Of a stretch of DNA of 64,000 nucleotides, positions 27,847 to 38,364 are shown in pieces. Numbering within the stretch: position 1 is the stretch's first letter; every line of letters starts with the position of its first letter. This DNA is from Kitasatospora phosalacinea (GTDB lineage Bacteria > Actinomycetota > Actinomycetes > Streptomycetales > Streptomycetaceae). The stretch is from the NCBI RefSeq assembly GCF_000717185.1, contig NZ_JNYE01000045.1:26874-90873 (forward strand), written 5' to 3'. A model generated the notes under the pieces. That model was not told where the DNA came from. It saw only the letters and a list, made by a program, of their open reading frames with translations, and made no database searches. Made by a program: the position numbers and the translations under genes.

Positions 27847-28547
27847 CGGACGGACCGATCCGGGTGGTGGTCGCCGACGACCAGACCGTGGTGCGCGAGG
27901 GCATCGTGATGCTGCTCGGCCTGCTGCCGGGCATCACCGTGGTCGGCTCCGCGCCGGACGGCGAGGAGGCGCTGCGGCTGGTCGCCGAGCACGCCCCCGA
28001 CGTGGTGCTGATGGACCTGCGGATGCCGCGCTGCGACGGCGTGGAGGCCACCCGTCGGATCCGCGCCGGGCACCCCGGCACCGAGGTGGTGGTGCTCACC
28101 ACGTACGCCGACGACGACTCGCTGTTCTCCGCGCTGCAGGCCGGGGCGCGCGGCTTCCTCACCAAGGACGCGGGCGCGGAGGAGATCGCCCGCGCCGTCG
28201 CCGACGTCCGCTCGGGCGCGGCGGGGCTCTCCCCGCAGGTCCAACTGCGGCTGCTGGAGCGGCTGTCGGAGCCGGGGCAGGCCGCGCCGGAGCCCGCGCC
28301 CGCACCCGCGCCGGCGCCCGCACCGGTCCAACGCCCCCCGCTGCCGGACGGGTTGACCCAGCGGGAGGCCGAGGTGCTGGCGCTGATTGCTGCCGGACTG
28401 TCCAACGCGGAGATCGCGGGAAGGTTGTTCGTCAGCCCCGCAACGGTGAAAACGCATATCAACAACCTTTTCGCCAAGACGGCGGTACGGGACCGTGCGC
28501 AGGCCGTGGCGTACGCCTTCAGGCATGGAATTTCCGAAGGTTCGTAG
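27843..28547 (+). CDS. NarL/LuxR-family response regulator
   Basis: 234 residues. The receiver domain has acidic residues D12/D13, phosphoacceptor D58 in VVLMDLRMP, T86 in VVVLTTYAD and K108 in FLTKDAGAEE. A linker of alternating Ala-Pro (~147-158) leads to a LuxR helix-turn-helix: LTQREAEVLALIAAGLSNAE, then FVSPATVKTHINNLFAKTAV. It is coupled to the upstream kinase. Since a DUF485/ActP operon follows 112 bp later with a perfect dyad upstream, control of organic acid uptake is the simplest hypothesis. Confidence 0.94.
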   Translation: MTDGPIRVVVADDQTVVREGIVMLLGLLPGITVVGSAPDGEEALRLVAEHAPDVVLMDLRMPRCDGVEATRRIRAGHPGTEVVVLTTYADDDSLFSALQAGARGFLTKDAGAEEIARAVADVRSGAAGLSPQVQLRLLERLSEPGQAAPEPAPAPAPAPAPVQRPPLPDGLTQREAEVLALIAAGLSNAEIAGRLFVSPATVKTHINNLFAKTAVRDRAQAVAYAFRHGISEGS

Positions 28548-28623
28548 GCCCACGTCCTGGTAGCTGGTTCGGGTGAACGTATCTGCACCGGTTTCGTGAG
28601 TGGTTTGTGACGCTCCATCATGG

Positions 28624-28642
28624 TTCGGTCGTAGTGACCGAA
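28624..28642. promoter_or_regulatory. Perfect dyad upstream of the DUF485/actP operon
   Basis: TTCGGTC (28624-28630), 5-bp spacer, GACCGAA (28636-28642), ending 17 bp before GTG 28660. It could be a binding site for the upstream NarL-type regulator or a leader hairpin near the ribosome binding site. Confidence 0.5.
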
Positions 28643-28659
28643 ATGATGAGGTGTCGGCT

Positions 28660-29076
28660 GTGGCACAGCAGGAGAGAGTCGACTGGTGGGCCGCGGCCGC
28701 CTCCCGTCCCCGGGTGGTGGCGCAGCGGCGGACCGCGGAGCCCGCGCCGCCGGAGGAACGGGCCGGGCGGGAGGTCTACCGGAGCGTCCAGGAGAGCGAC
28801 GCCTTCCAGGAGATCCGGAGCGGCTACCGCTCGTTCGTGTTCCCGGCCAGCGCCGGGTTCCTGACCTGGTACCTGCTGTTCGTCGCGGCCCAGGCGTTCG
28901 CGCCGGAGCTGATGCGCCAGCAGGTCGCCGGGCCGCTCAACCTGGCCTGGCTGCTCGGCCTCGGCCAGTTCGCCTCCACCTTCCTGCTCACCTGGCTCTA
29001 CGCCCGCAACGCCCGCACCAAGCGCGATCGAGCCGCCCTCGAGCTGCGCTGGGACACCCAGGACCAACTGCGATGA
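28660..29076 (+). CDS. DUF485 membrane protein, partner of the downstream symporter
   Basis: 138 residues. The N-terminal ~55 residues are soluble. The DUF485 core begins YRSVQESDAFQEIRSGYRSF. Two membrane helices are AGFLTWYLLFVAAQAF and NLAWLLGLGQFASTFLLTWLYA. GTG 28660 is preferred because GAGG lies 8-11 bp upstream. GTG 28651 is also in frame. The stop overlaps the actP-like start (ATGA). DUF485 proteins (YjcH type) accompany acetate/solute:sodium symporters throughout bacteria, and the coupled arrangement here is standard. Confidence 0.9.
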   Translation: MAQQERVDWWAAAASRPRVVAQRRTAEPAPPEERAGREVYRSVQESDAFQEIRSGYRSFVFPASAGFLTWYLLFVAAQAFAPELMRQQVAGPLNLAWLLGLGQFASTFLLTWLYARNARTKRDRAALELRWDTQDQLR

Positions 29077-30677
29077 CTCCACACCCCAGCCACGGCCTCG
29101 CGATCGCGCTGTTCGCCGTCGTCGTCGCCGTCACCCTGACCATCACCGTCTGGGTCGGCCGCCGCGGCCACGCCGCGGAGGACTTCTACGCGGGCGGCCG
29201 CGACTTCTCGCCGCTGCAGAACGGCTTCGCCCTCTCCGGCGACTACCTGTCGGCCGCCTCCTTCCTCGGCGTCACCGGCCTGATCGCGCTCTACGGCTAC
29301 GACGGCGTGCTCTACAGCATCGGCTTCCTGGTCGCCTGGCTGGTCGTGCTGATGCTGGTCTCCGAACTCGTCCGCAACGCCGGCCGCTACACCCTGGCCG
29401 ACGTGCTGGCGCTGCGGATGCGCCAGCGCCCGGTGCGCGCCGCGGCCGGTCTCGCGTCCATGGTCGTCACCCTGATGTACCTGATCGCGCAGATGGTCGG
29501 CGCGGGCAGCCTGGTCGCCCTGCTGCTCGGCACCGACAGCGGCACCGCCAAGGGCTGGACCATCGTCGGCGTCGGCGGCCTGATGATCGTCTACGTGACG
29601 GTCGGCGGGATGCGCGCCACCACCTGGATCCAGATCGTCAAGGCCTTCCTGCTGGTGGCCGGTTCGTTGCTGCTCACCGGGCTGGTGCTGGCCCGCTTCC
29701 ACGGCGACCTCGGCGCGCTGATGCACGCCGCCGCGCAGCACAGCGGCGTCGGCGACAAGTACCTGGAGCCCGGCCTGAAGTACGGGGCCAGCACCACCAG
29801 CCGGCTCGACTTCGTCAGCCTCGGCCTGGCGCTGGTGCTCGGCACCGCGGGCCTGCCGCACATCCTCAGCCGCTTCTACACCGTGCCCACGGCGCGGGCC
29901 GCGCGGCGCTCCACGATGTGGGCGATCGGCCTGATCGGCTGCTTCTACCTGATGGCGATCGTGCTCGGCCTCGGGGCCGGCGCCGTGGTCGGCGCGAAGG
30001 CCGTCAAGGCCGCCAACCCGGCGGGGAACACCGCCGTGCCGCTGCTCGCCCTGGACCTCGGCGGCGGCGCGGACTCCACCTGGGGCCTGCTGCTGTTCGC
30101 GGTGATCTCGGCGATCGCCTTCGCCACCATCCTCGCCGTGGTCGCCGGGCTGACCCTGGCCTCCTCCGCGGCCTTCGCCCACGACCTCTACGCGCGGGCC
30201 TGGCGGCGCACCGGGGAACGGCAGGTCTCCGAGCGCGAGGAGGTCATCGCGGCCCGGATCTCCGCCGTCGTGATCGGCGGACTCGCGGTCGTGCTCAGCC
30301 TGTTCGCGCAGAAGCTGAACGTCGCGTTCCTGGTCGGCCTGGCCTTCGCGGTGGCCGCCTCGGCGAACCTGCCGACGCTGCTGTACTCGCTGTTCTGGAA
30401 GCGGTTCACCACCCGCGGCGCGGTCTGGTCGGTGTACGGCGGCCTCGTCCCGGCGGTGCTGCTGGTGCTGTTCTCGCCGGTCGTCTCCGGCGCGAAGACC
30501 TCGGTGCTGCCCGGCGTCGACTTCCACTGGTTCCCGCTGGAGAACCCGGGCCTGGTCTCCATCCCGCTCGGCTTCCTGGCCGGCTGGCTGGGCACCGTCC
30601 TGAGCCGGGAGAAGGCGGACGAGGACGGCTTCGCCGAGCTGGAGGTGCGGGCCCTGACGGGCGCGGGCGCGGCCTAG
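29073..30677 (+). CDS. actP: Sodium:solute symporter, ActP-like (acetate/monocarboxylate uptake)
   Basis: 534 residues with about 13 membrane helices. Family blocks include EDFYAGGRDFSPLQNGFALS near residue 30, GDYLSAASFLGVTG, a Gly-rich loop GTAGLPHILSRFYTVP near 265, and SAIAFATILAVVAGLTLASS. These match ActP of the SSS family, which imports acetate, pyruvate or other short acids with a cation. It is translationally coupled to the DUF485 gene. Substrate choice among monocarboxylates cannot be fixed from sequence. The gene symbol reflects family resemblance. Confidence 0.9.
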   Translation: MTPHPSHGLAIALFAVVVAVTLTITVWVGRRGHAAEDFYAGGRDFSPLQNGFALSGDYLSAASFLGVTGLIALYGYDGVLYSIGFLVAWLVVLMLVSELVRNAGRYTLADVLALRMRQRPVRAAAGLASMVVTLMYLIAQMVGAGSLVALLLGTDSGTAKGWTIVGVGGLMIVYVTVGGMRATTWIQIVKAFLLVAGSLLLTGLVLARFHGDLGALMHAAAQHSGVGDKYLEPGLKYGASTTSRLDFVSLGLALVLGTAGLPHILSRFYTVPTARAARRSTMWAIGLIGCFYLMAIVLGLGAGAVVGAKAVKAANPAGNTAVPLLALDLGGGADSTWGLLLFAVISAIAFATILAVVAGLTLASSAAFAHDLYARAWRRTGERQVSEREEVIAARISAVVIGGLAVVLSLFAQKLNVAFLVGLAFAVAASANLPTLLYSLFWKRFTTRGAVWSVYGGLVPAVLLVLFSPVVSGAKTSVLPGVDFHWFPLENPGLVSIPLGFLAGWLGTVLSREKADEDGFAELEVRALTGAGAA

Positions 30678-30685
30678 CGGGGACG

Positions 30686-30749
30686 GACGCGCCGAGGGGC
30701 CGCGACGGGCGGGCGGGGGACCGCCACCGTCGCGGCCTCTCGGCGCGTC
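30686..30749. terminator. Very long bidirectional hairpin between actP-like and sucrase/ferredoxin-like genes
   Basis: A 23-bp stem (30686-30708 with 30727-30749) with a single G-U wobble and an 18-nt loop, between two convergent genes. Confidence 0.88.
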
Positions 30750-30756
30750 CGGGGGC

Positions 30757-31662
30757 TCAGGGGGTCAGCGGTGAAAGTTCCACCACGTCCATCCGGGACG
30801 GGGTGCCCGGGGCCTTGCCGCAGCTCTCGGGGCGGGGCGGCTCGGCGGCGGACTCGACGACGGTGGCGCGCCAGCGGCGGCCGTCGGCGTGCCGGACGTC
30901 GACCGTCCAGGGGGAGCCGCCGGGGTGCTGGTGCAGGGTCAGGGCGTCGGCCGCGTCCTCGCCGGTCAGCTCGCGCACGGCCTGCTCGGCGGCCTGGGCG
31001 GGGCGGGGCCAGTAGGAGCGGCCGCGGGAGTGGGCGGGGACGGTCCGGCCGGTGGCGGTCGCGGCGAGGACCTCCTTCGCGGTCTCGGCGGTGAGCCGCC
31101 CGTACGCGTAGCCGTGCGGCAGCACCAGCACGGTGGGGGAGAAGCGGTGGCCGCCGAGGTGGGTGACCTCCCAGACCTCGCTGTGGCCTGCCGCGGCGAT
31201 CTCGGCGGCGAGCGGGCGGCCGAGCAGCGCGCAGCAGCGGTCGCGGCGGCCGTTGGTGCACACCAGGGCGATCGGGCCGCCGACGTGCGGGGCGCCGAAG
31301 GAGCCGTGGTCGCCCGCGCCGAGGGCGGCGAAGTCGAGGCCGAGCAGGTCGGCGGGGGAGGCGAGGTGGCCGCGGCGCACCCACGGGTCGGCGGGGGAGG
31401 TGTGGGCGAGCAGCACCTCGTGCCGGGCGGTGGCGCCGGCGTCGGCGTGCCGGCCGGGGCGGCGGATCAGGGCGACCCGGACGCCGGTGCCCGCGGTGGC
31501 GCGGTCGAGGGCGGCGCCGACCCCGGGGTCGAGGTGGCTGCCGGTGAGCGCCTTCGCGCCCCACGGGCCGGACTGTTCGAGCAGCAGCCAGGTGGTGGCG
31601 GTGGCCGCGGTGGCGCTCAGCGGCTCGGACAGTTCGCGCGACAGCGTCGTACAGATGCTCAC
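30757..31662 (-). CDS. Sucrase/ferredoxin-like family protein
   Basis: About 301 residues from GTG 31662. GTG 31671 is an alternative, but TAGGGTGAG is better spaced for the inner codon. The family core is CTTLSRELSEPLSATAATAT with TWLLLEQSGPWGAKAL, then the thioredoxin-like ferredoxin block VCTNGRRDRCCALLGRPLA and THLGGHRFSPTVLVLPHG. Conserved cysteines could hold a 2Fe-2S cluster, as proposed for this family. The biochemical role is unknown. The gene stands alone, bounded by a strong terminator. Confidence 0.85.
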   Translation of the reverse strand: MSICTTLSRELSEPLSATAATATTWLLLEQSGPWGAKALTGSHLDPGVGAALDRATAGTGVRVALIRRPGRHADAGATARHEVLLAHTSPADPWVRRGHLASPADLLGLDFAALGAGDHGSFGAPHVGGPIALVCTNGRRDRCCALLGRPLAAEIAAAGHSEVWEVTHLGGHRFSPTVLVLPHGYAYGRLTAETAKEVLAATATGRTVPAHSRGRSYWPRPAQAAEQAVRELTGEDAADALTLHQHPGGSPWTVDVRHADGRRWRATVVESAAEPPRPESCGKAPGTPSRMDVVELSPLTP

Positions 31663-31759
31663 CCGGCTCACCCTACGGCCGGAGGGCCCTCCCGGGCGCG
31701 GTGGTGCGCCCACGGAGGGCGGGCGGCGGGCGGGCTATGCTGAGGCCGCGTGCTGGCAG

Positions 31760-31788
31760 TTGACGTTCTCTTGGGGGAGTCTTGAAGT
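31760..31788 (+). promoter_or_regulatory. Promoter upstream of the repeat-tailed membrane protein gene
   Basis: TTGACG (31760-31765), 17 bp, TGAAGT (31783-31788). This is the best -35/-10 pair I found in the window, 26 bp before ATG 31814. Confidence 0.55.
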
Positions 31789-31813
31789 TCTTCCTGCGCG
31801 GTGGGGGTAGCTG

Positions 31814-32572
31814 ATGCACGGTGCACCTCAGGCGATGCCGGAGACGGCCCGGCCGATGAAGCGGCGCTGGCGGCCCGGGCTGCTGCTGTGGTTCGTCCTG
31901 CAGTGGGTGCTGATCCCGGCGGAGCTGGTGCTCACGGTGGTGGTGTGGCTCCCGTTCAGGACGGTCTACGAGATCGAGGAGCTCGGCAAGGGGCGCGACT
32001 GGTTCATGCTCGGCTGGGTGCGGCTGCTGGTGCGCCCGCTGCACCGCTTCGTCGGCCCGGCCCGGTTCGCCCGGGAGTGGACCAACGACCAGCGGCGCTG
32101 GGACGCCAGGCTGGCGGAGATCTGCCGCACCGCGGCCGGGGCGTTCGCCCGCGGCCCGGGCCGCAAGTACGCCTTCCGCGGCTGGGCCAGCCTGCGCTGG
32201 GGGAACGGCACCACGGAGTTCCTGGTGCGGGGGAGGGACTACCGGGGCGCCCGGCCGGAGCCGGTCCTCGCGATCGCGGCCCAGCACGGCCTGTACGTCT
32301 TCTTCCACGAGTACAGCAGCGACTTCCTGCTGTCGACGACACCGGTGGAGCGGCCCCAGCAGGTGCCGGGCCAGCACCCGGCGGGGCAGCAGGCTCCCGG
32401 CCAGTACCCGCCCCACCCGTACGGACAGCCCGGCCAGCAGGCTCCCGGCCAGTACCCGCCCCACCCGTACGGACAGCCCGGCCAGCAGGCACCCGGCCAG
32501 TACCCGCCCCACCCCTACGGACAGCCCGGCCAGCAGCCGCCGCCCGGGCAGTACCCGGCGTCGTACAACTGA
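31814..32572 (+). CDS. Membrane-anchored protein with Gln/Pro/Tyr repeat tail, function unknown
   Basis: 252 residues. One or two N-terminal membrane segments (GLLLWFVLQWVLIPAELVLT and VVVWLPFRTVYEIEEL) precede a soluble part with GRDWFMLGWVRLLVRPLHRF and the strands RKYAFRGWASLRWGNGTTEF. It ends in three perfect 16-residue repeats of QQAPGQYPPHPYGQPG. ATG 31814 is preceded by GGGGGTAG. Later ATGs at 31835 and 31856 are possible. The family is not recognised. The tail resembles the disordered Gln/Pro/Tyr tails of actinobacterial cell-envelope proteins. Confidence 0.75.
   Translation: MHGAPQAMPETARPMKRRWRPGLLLWFVLQWVLIPAELVLTVVVWLPFRTVYEIEELGKGRDWFMLGWVRLLVRPLHRFVGPARFAREWTNDQRRWDARLAEICRTAAGAFARGPGRKYAFRGWASLRWGNGTTEFLVRGRDYRGARPEPVLAIAAQHGLYVFFHEYSSDFLLSTTPVERPQQVPGQHPAGQQAPGQYPPHPYGQPGQQAPGQYPPHPYGQPGQQAPGQYPPHPYGQPGQQPPPGQYPASYN
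32387..32530 (+). repeat. Three 48-bp tandem repeats in the coding tail
   Basis: Units at 32387, 32435 and 32483 begin CAGCAGGCTCCCGGCCAGTA. The third differs at a couple of synonymous positions. The length is a multiple of three. Confidence 0.93.
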
Positions 32573-32645
32573 CTCCGCACCGACGCACGAGGGGCGGGCG
32601 CCCACCGGGCGCCCGCCCCTCCCGCGTCCGTGCGCGCCCGCGGCG

Positions 32646-35096
<2,451 letters not shown>

Positions 35097-35157
35097 CGCT
35101 GCGGGGCTCCCTTGCGATACATGCGGTACATGGGGGTGGGCGGACGCGGGCGTGAAC

Positions 35158-35171
35158 GCCCCCCATTGTGG
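35158..35171 (-). promoter_or_regulatory. Left copy of inverted promoter motif (parC side)
   Basis: GCCCCCCATTGTGG, read leftward CCACAATGGGGGGC. CACAAT can serve as a -10. It is 62 bp upstream of parC and is an exact inverted copy of 35267-35280. Confidence 0.5.
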
Positions 35172-35266
35172 ACCCTCGGTGGGACAGCACCCGTCACCCG
35201 GGGCGCTTCCGCCCCTGGCGAACGCGCCCCGCGGCCGGACACCTGACGGCGGCGCCGGGCGTTGCA

Positions 35267-35280
35267 CCACAATGGGGGGC
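35267..35280 (+). promoter_or_regulatory. Right copy of inverted promoter motif (M16 peptidase side)
   Basis: CCACAATGGGGGGC, an exact inverted copy of 35158-35171, 54 bp before ATG 35334. TGACGG lies about 18 bp upstream of CACAAT as a possible -35. Confidence 0.5.
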
Positions 35281-35333
35281 GTCACACGCCCCCGGCCCGG
35301 ACACTCCGGAACCGACGACGGGAAGGACCCCGC

Positions 35334-36668
35334 ATGGCCAACCCCGCGCCCGCTAGCGGCCTCGCCATCACCGAACACCGCCTGGCCAACGGCCTGCGGG
35401 TGGTGCTCTCCGAGGACCACCTCACCCCGGTCGCCGCCGTCTGCCTCTGGTACGACGTGGGCTCCCGGCACGAGGTCAAGGGGCGGACCGGCCTGGCCCA
35501 CCTCTTCGAGCACCTGATGTTCCAGGGTTCGGCGAGCGTCTCCAACAACGGGCACTTCGAGCTGGTCCAGGGCGCCGGCGGTTCGCTCAACGGCACCACC
35601 AGCTTCGAGCGCACCAACTACTTCGAGACCATGCCCGCCCACCAGTTGGAGCTCGCGCTCTGGCTGGAGGCCGACCGGATGGGCTCGCTGCTGGCCGCAC
35701 TGGACGAGACGTCCATGGAGAACCAGCGCGACGTGGTGAAGAACGAGCGCCGCCAGCGCTACGACAACGTGCCCTACGGCACCGCGTTCGAGAAGCTCAC
35801 CGCGCTGTCCTTCCCCGACGGCCACCCGTACCACCACACCCCGATCGGCTCGATGGCCGACCTGGACGCCGCGACGCTGGAGGACGCCCGGGCGTTCTTC
35901 CGCACCTACTACGCGCCCAACAACGCGGTGCTGTCGATCGTCGGCGACCTCGACCCGGAGCGGACGATCGCCTGGGTGGAGAAGTACTTCGGCTCGATCC
36001 CGGCCCACGACGGCAAGCAGCCGCCGCGCGACGGCACCCTGCCCGACACCATCGGCGCCGAGGTGCGCGAGCTGGTCCGCGAGGACGTCCCGTCCCGCGC
36101 GCTGATGGCCGCCTACCGGCTCCCGCACGACGGCACCCGCGAGGCCGACGCCGCCGACCTGGCGCTCACCATCCTCGGCAGCGGCGAGTCCTCCCGGCTG
36201 TACAACCGGCTGGTGCGCCGCGACCGCACCGCCGTCGCCGCCGGGTTCGGCCTGCTGCGGCTGGCCGGCGCGCCCTCGCTCGGCTGGCTGGACGTGAAGG
36301 CGGGCGGCGAGGCCACCCTGGAGCAGATCGAGGCCGCCGTCGACGAGGAGCTGGCCCGCTTCGCCGCCGAGGGCCCCACCGCGGCGGAACTGGAGCGCGC
36401 CCAGGCCCAGATCGAGCGCGAGTGGCTGGACCGGCTCACCACGGTGGCCGGCCGGGCCGACGAACTCTGCCGCTACGCCGTCCTGTTCGGCGACCCGAAG
36501 CTGGTGAACGGCGCCCTGCCAAAGGTCCTCGACGTCACCGCCGAGGAGGTCCGGGCGGTGGCCGCCGCCCGGCTGCGCCCCGACAACCGGGCCGTGCTGG
36601 TGTACGAGCCGACCGGGGACGACGACAGCAACGACAGCGATGACAGCGACGAGGAGGCGGCGGCGTGA
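35334..36668 (+). CDS. M16 zinc metallopeptidase, catalytic subunit
   Basis: 444 residues. The inverted zinc motif HxxEH is present as H56-LF-E59-H60 in GLAHLFEHLMFQ. The third ligand is probably the Glu in VVKNERRQRYDN about 75 residues later. ATG 35334 follows GGAAGGACC. The protein ends in an acidic Asp/Ser/Asn tract. It overlaps the next gene by 4 bp (GTGA). The pair looks like the M16B heterodimers in which one subunit binds zinc and the other contributes the substrate-binding R/Y pair. No signal peptide is seen, so an intracellular processing or peptide-degradation role is inferred. Confidence 0.92.
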   Translation: MANPAPASGLAITEHRLANGLRVVLSEDHLTPVAAVCLWYDVGSRHEVKGRTGLAHLFEHLMFQGSASVSNNGHFELVQGAGGSLNGTTSFERTNYFETMPAHQLELALWLEADRMGSLLAALDETSMENQRDVVKNERRQRYDNVPYGTAFEKLTALSFPDGHPYHHTPIGSMADLDAATLEDARAFFRTYYAPNNAVLSIVGDLDPERTIAWVEKYFGSIPAHDGKQPPRDGTLPDTIGAEVRELVREDVPSRALMAAYRLPHDGTREADAADLALTILGSGESSRLYNRLVRRDRTAVAAGFGLLRLAGAPSLGWLDVKAGGEATLEQIEAAVDEELARFAAEGPTAAELERAQAQIEREWLDRLTTVAGRADELCRYAVLFGDPKLVNGALPKVLDVTAEEVRAVAAARLRPDNRAVLVYEPTGDDDSNDSDDSDEEAAA

Positions 36669-38050
36669 GCGACTACACCCCCGCGATGGAGTTCCACCCG
36701 CAGCCCCGGCCCGGCACCCCCGCCCCGTGGGCGTTCCCGGCGCCCGAGCGGCTCACCCTGGCCAACGGGCTGACGGTGCTGCACTGCCACCGCCCCGGCC
36801 AGCAATTGGTCGCCGTGGACGTGGTGCTGGACGCGCCGCTGGCCGCCGAGCCCGAGGGCCTGGACGGCGTCTCCTCGATCCTGGCCCGGGCGCTGTCCGA
36901 GGGCACCGACACGCTCAGCGCCGAGGAGTTCGCCGGTGAGCTGGAGCGGGCCGGCGCCACCCTGGACGCGCACGCCGACCACCCGGCGATCCGGGTCTCG
37001 CTGGAGGTCCCGGCCTCCCGCCTGGAGCGCGGCCTGACCCTGCTCGGCGACGCGCTGCGCGCCCCCGCGCTGCCCGAGGACGAGATCGAGCGGCTGGTCG
37101 CCAACCGCCTCGACGAGATCGTCCACGAGCAGGCCAACCCTGGCCGGCGCGCCGCCAAGGCGCTGTACGCCGAGCTGTTCCCGGCCGCCGACCGGCTGTC
37201 GCGGCCGCGGGCGGGCTCCGCCGAGACCGTCAAGCGGATCGACCGGGCGGCGGTGCGGGCGTTCTACGAGGCGCACCTGCGCCCGTCCACCGCGACCGCC
37301 GTGGTGGTCGGCGACCTCACCGGGGCCGACCTGGCGGCGCTGCTCGAGTCGACCCTGGGCCGGTGGACCGCCGAGACCCGGGAGCCGGCCGCGCACGGCC
37401 CGGTGACCGCGGACGACACCGGCCGGGTGGTCATCGTCGACCGGCCCGGCTCGGTCCAGACCCAGCTGCTGATCGGCCGGATCGGCCCGGACCGGCACGA
37501 CCCGGAGTGGGCCGCGCAGGTGCTCGGCACCTACTGCCTCGGCGGCACCCTCACCTCCCGGCTGGACCGCGTCCTGCGCGAGGAGAAGGGCTACACCTAC
37601 GGCGTGCGGGCGTTCGCCCAGGCGCTGCGCTCGGCCGCCGACGGCTCCGGCCGCGGGATGCTGGCGATCAGCGGTTCGGTGGACACCGGGTCGACCGCGC
37701 CCGCGCTGCAGGACACCTGGACCATCCTGCGGACGCTGGCCGCCGAGGGCCTGACCGACGCCGAGCGGGAGGAGGCCGTGCAGTTCCTGGTCGGCGTCGC
37801 CCCGCTGAAGTTCGAGACGGCCGGTTCGGTCGCCGCGACCCTGGCGGACCAGGTCGAGCAGTACCTGCCCGACACCTACCAGGCGGACTTCTACCGGCAG
37901 CTGGCCGCGCTCGACACCGCGGCCGCCACCCGCGCCGTGGTCGCCGCGTTCCCGCCGGACCGGCTGGTCACCGTGCTGGTCGGCGACGCCTCGGTGATCG
38001 CCGAGCCGGTCAAGGCGCTCGGCATCGGGGACGTCACGGTCATCGCCTGA
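36665..38050 (+). CDS. M16 peptidase-like protein lacking the zinc motif (partner subunit)
   Basis: 461 residues with the two-lobed M16 fold but no HxxEH: the equivalent segment reads GLDGVSSILARALSEGT. The second half carries LREEKGYTYGVRAFAQ, the R/Y region that completes the active site in M16B heterodimers. It is coupled to the upstream catalytic subunit, so the two probably act together. GTG 36665 overlaps the preceding stop. Confidence 0.92.
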   Translation: MSDYTPAMEFHPQPRPGTPAPWAFPAPERLTLANGLTVLHCHRPGQQLVAVDVVLDAPLAAEPEGLDGVSSILARALSEGTDTLSAEEFAGELERAGATLDAHADHPAIRVSLEVPASRLERGLTLLGDALRAPALPEDEIERLVANRLDEIVHEQANPGRRAAKALYAELFPAADRLSRPRAGSAETVKRIDRAAVRAFYEAHLRPSTATAVVVGDLTGADLAALLESTLGRWTAETREPAAHGPVTADDTGRVVIVDRPGSVQTQLLIGRIGPDRHDPEWAAQVLGTYCLGGTLTSRLDRVLREEKGYTYGVRAFAQALRSAADGSGRGMLAISGSVDTGSTAPALQDTWTILRTLAAEGLTDAEREEAVQFLVGVAPLKFETAGSVAATLADQVEQYLPDTYQADFYRQLAALDTAAATRAVVAAFPPDRLVTVLVGDASVIAEPVKALGIGDVTVIA

Positions 38051-38066
38051 CCGGCCCGGTGCGCGC

Positions 38067-38102
38067 GGGGGTCCGGCGGGGCGTCAGCTCCGCCGGGCCC
38101 CC
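38067..38102 (+). terminator. Hairpin after the M16 pair
   Basis: GGGGGTCCGGCGG (38067-38079) pairs with CCGCCGGGCCCCC (38090-38102) with one U-G wobble, 16 bp after the stop. The TTTAA just downstream may help termination. Confidence 0.8.
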
Positions 38103-38116
38103 GGCGCTTTAATGCC

Positions 38117-38147
38117 TTGCGCGTCCCCGGCGCGGCGTGGGTAGATG
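38117..38147 (+). promoter_or_regulatory. Candidate promoter for the rtcB leader
   Basis: TTGCGC (38117-38122), 19 bp, TAGATG (38142-38147). It would give a ~250-nt leader that includes the mini-ORF before rtcB. Confidence 0.4.
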
Positions 38148-38201
38148 TCCCCGGCCGGGCGAGGCGCGCGGTCCAGGACACGACGGAAGGAGGCGGTCAC
38201 C

Positions 38202-38267
38202 ATGCGGGTCGAGCCACGACGACGCTCCCCGAGGCTGCCCTTCCGTTGTTCGCTCCGCACCGCCTGA
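38202..38267 (+). CDS. Arg-rich 21-residue mini-ORF (candidate leader peptide) upstream of rtcB
   Basis: ATG 38202 is preceded at 8 bp by GGAAGGAGG, one of the best ribosome binding sites in the window. The 21 codons encode a peptide starting MRVEPRRRSPRLPF. Seven of 21 residues are Arg, using codons that are rare in high-GC actinobacteria (two CGA, one AGG), with rare CCA and TGT nearby. The ORF ends TGA at 38267. Two hairpins follow before the rtcB start at 38401. The layout looks like a translational attenuator. That the peptide is made is inferred. It might be a chance ORF despite the strong site. Confidence 0.45.
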   Translation: MRVEPRRRSPRLPFRCSLRTA

Positions 38268-38278
38268 GCAGCTCCCGC

Positions 38279-38296
38279 GCAGCGTCCGTCCGCTGC
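38279..38296 (+). promoter_or_regulatory. Hairpin 1 in the rtcB leader
   Basis: GCAGCG (38279-38284), 6-nt loop, CGCTGC (38291-38296), 11 bp after the mini-ORF stop. Confidence 0.4.
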
Positions 38297-38339
38297 CCGC
38301 GGTCCCGCCCCGCCGGGCCGCCCCCCGATCTTCCCCGCC

Positions 38340-38364
38340 GCCGCACCGGGCGTTCTCGTGCGGC
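38340..38364 (+). promoter_or_regulatory. Hairpin 2 in the rtcB leader
   Basis: GCCGCAC (38340-38346), 11-nt loop, GTGCGGC (38358-38364), about 20 bp before the AGGAGG site of rtcB. Confidence 0.4.
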
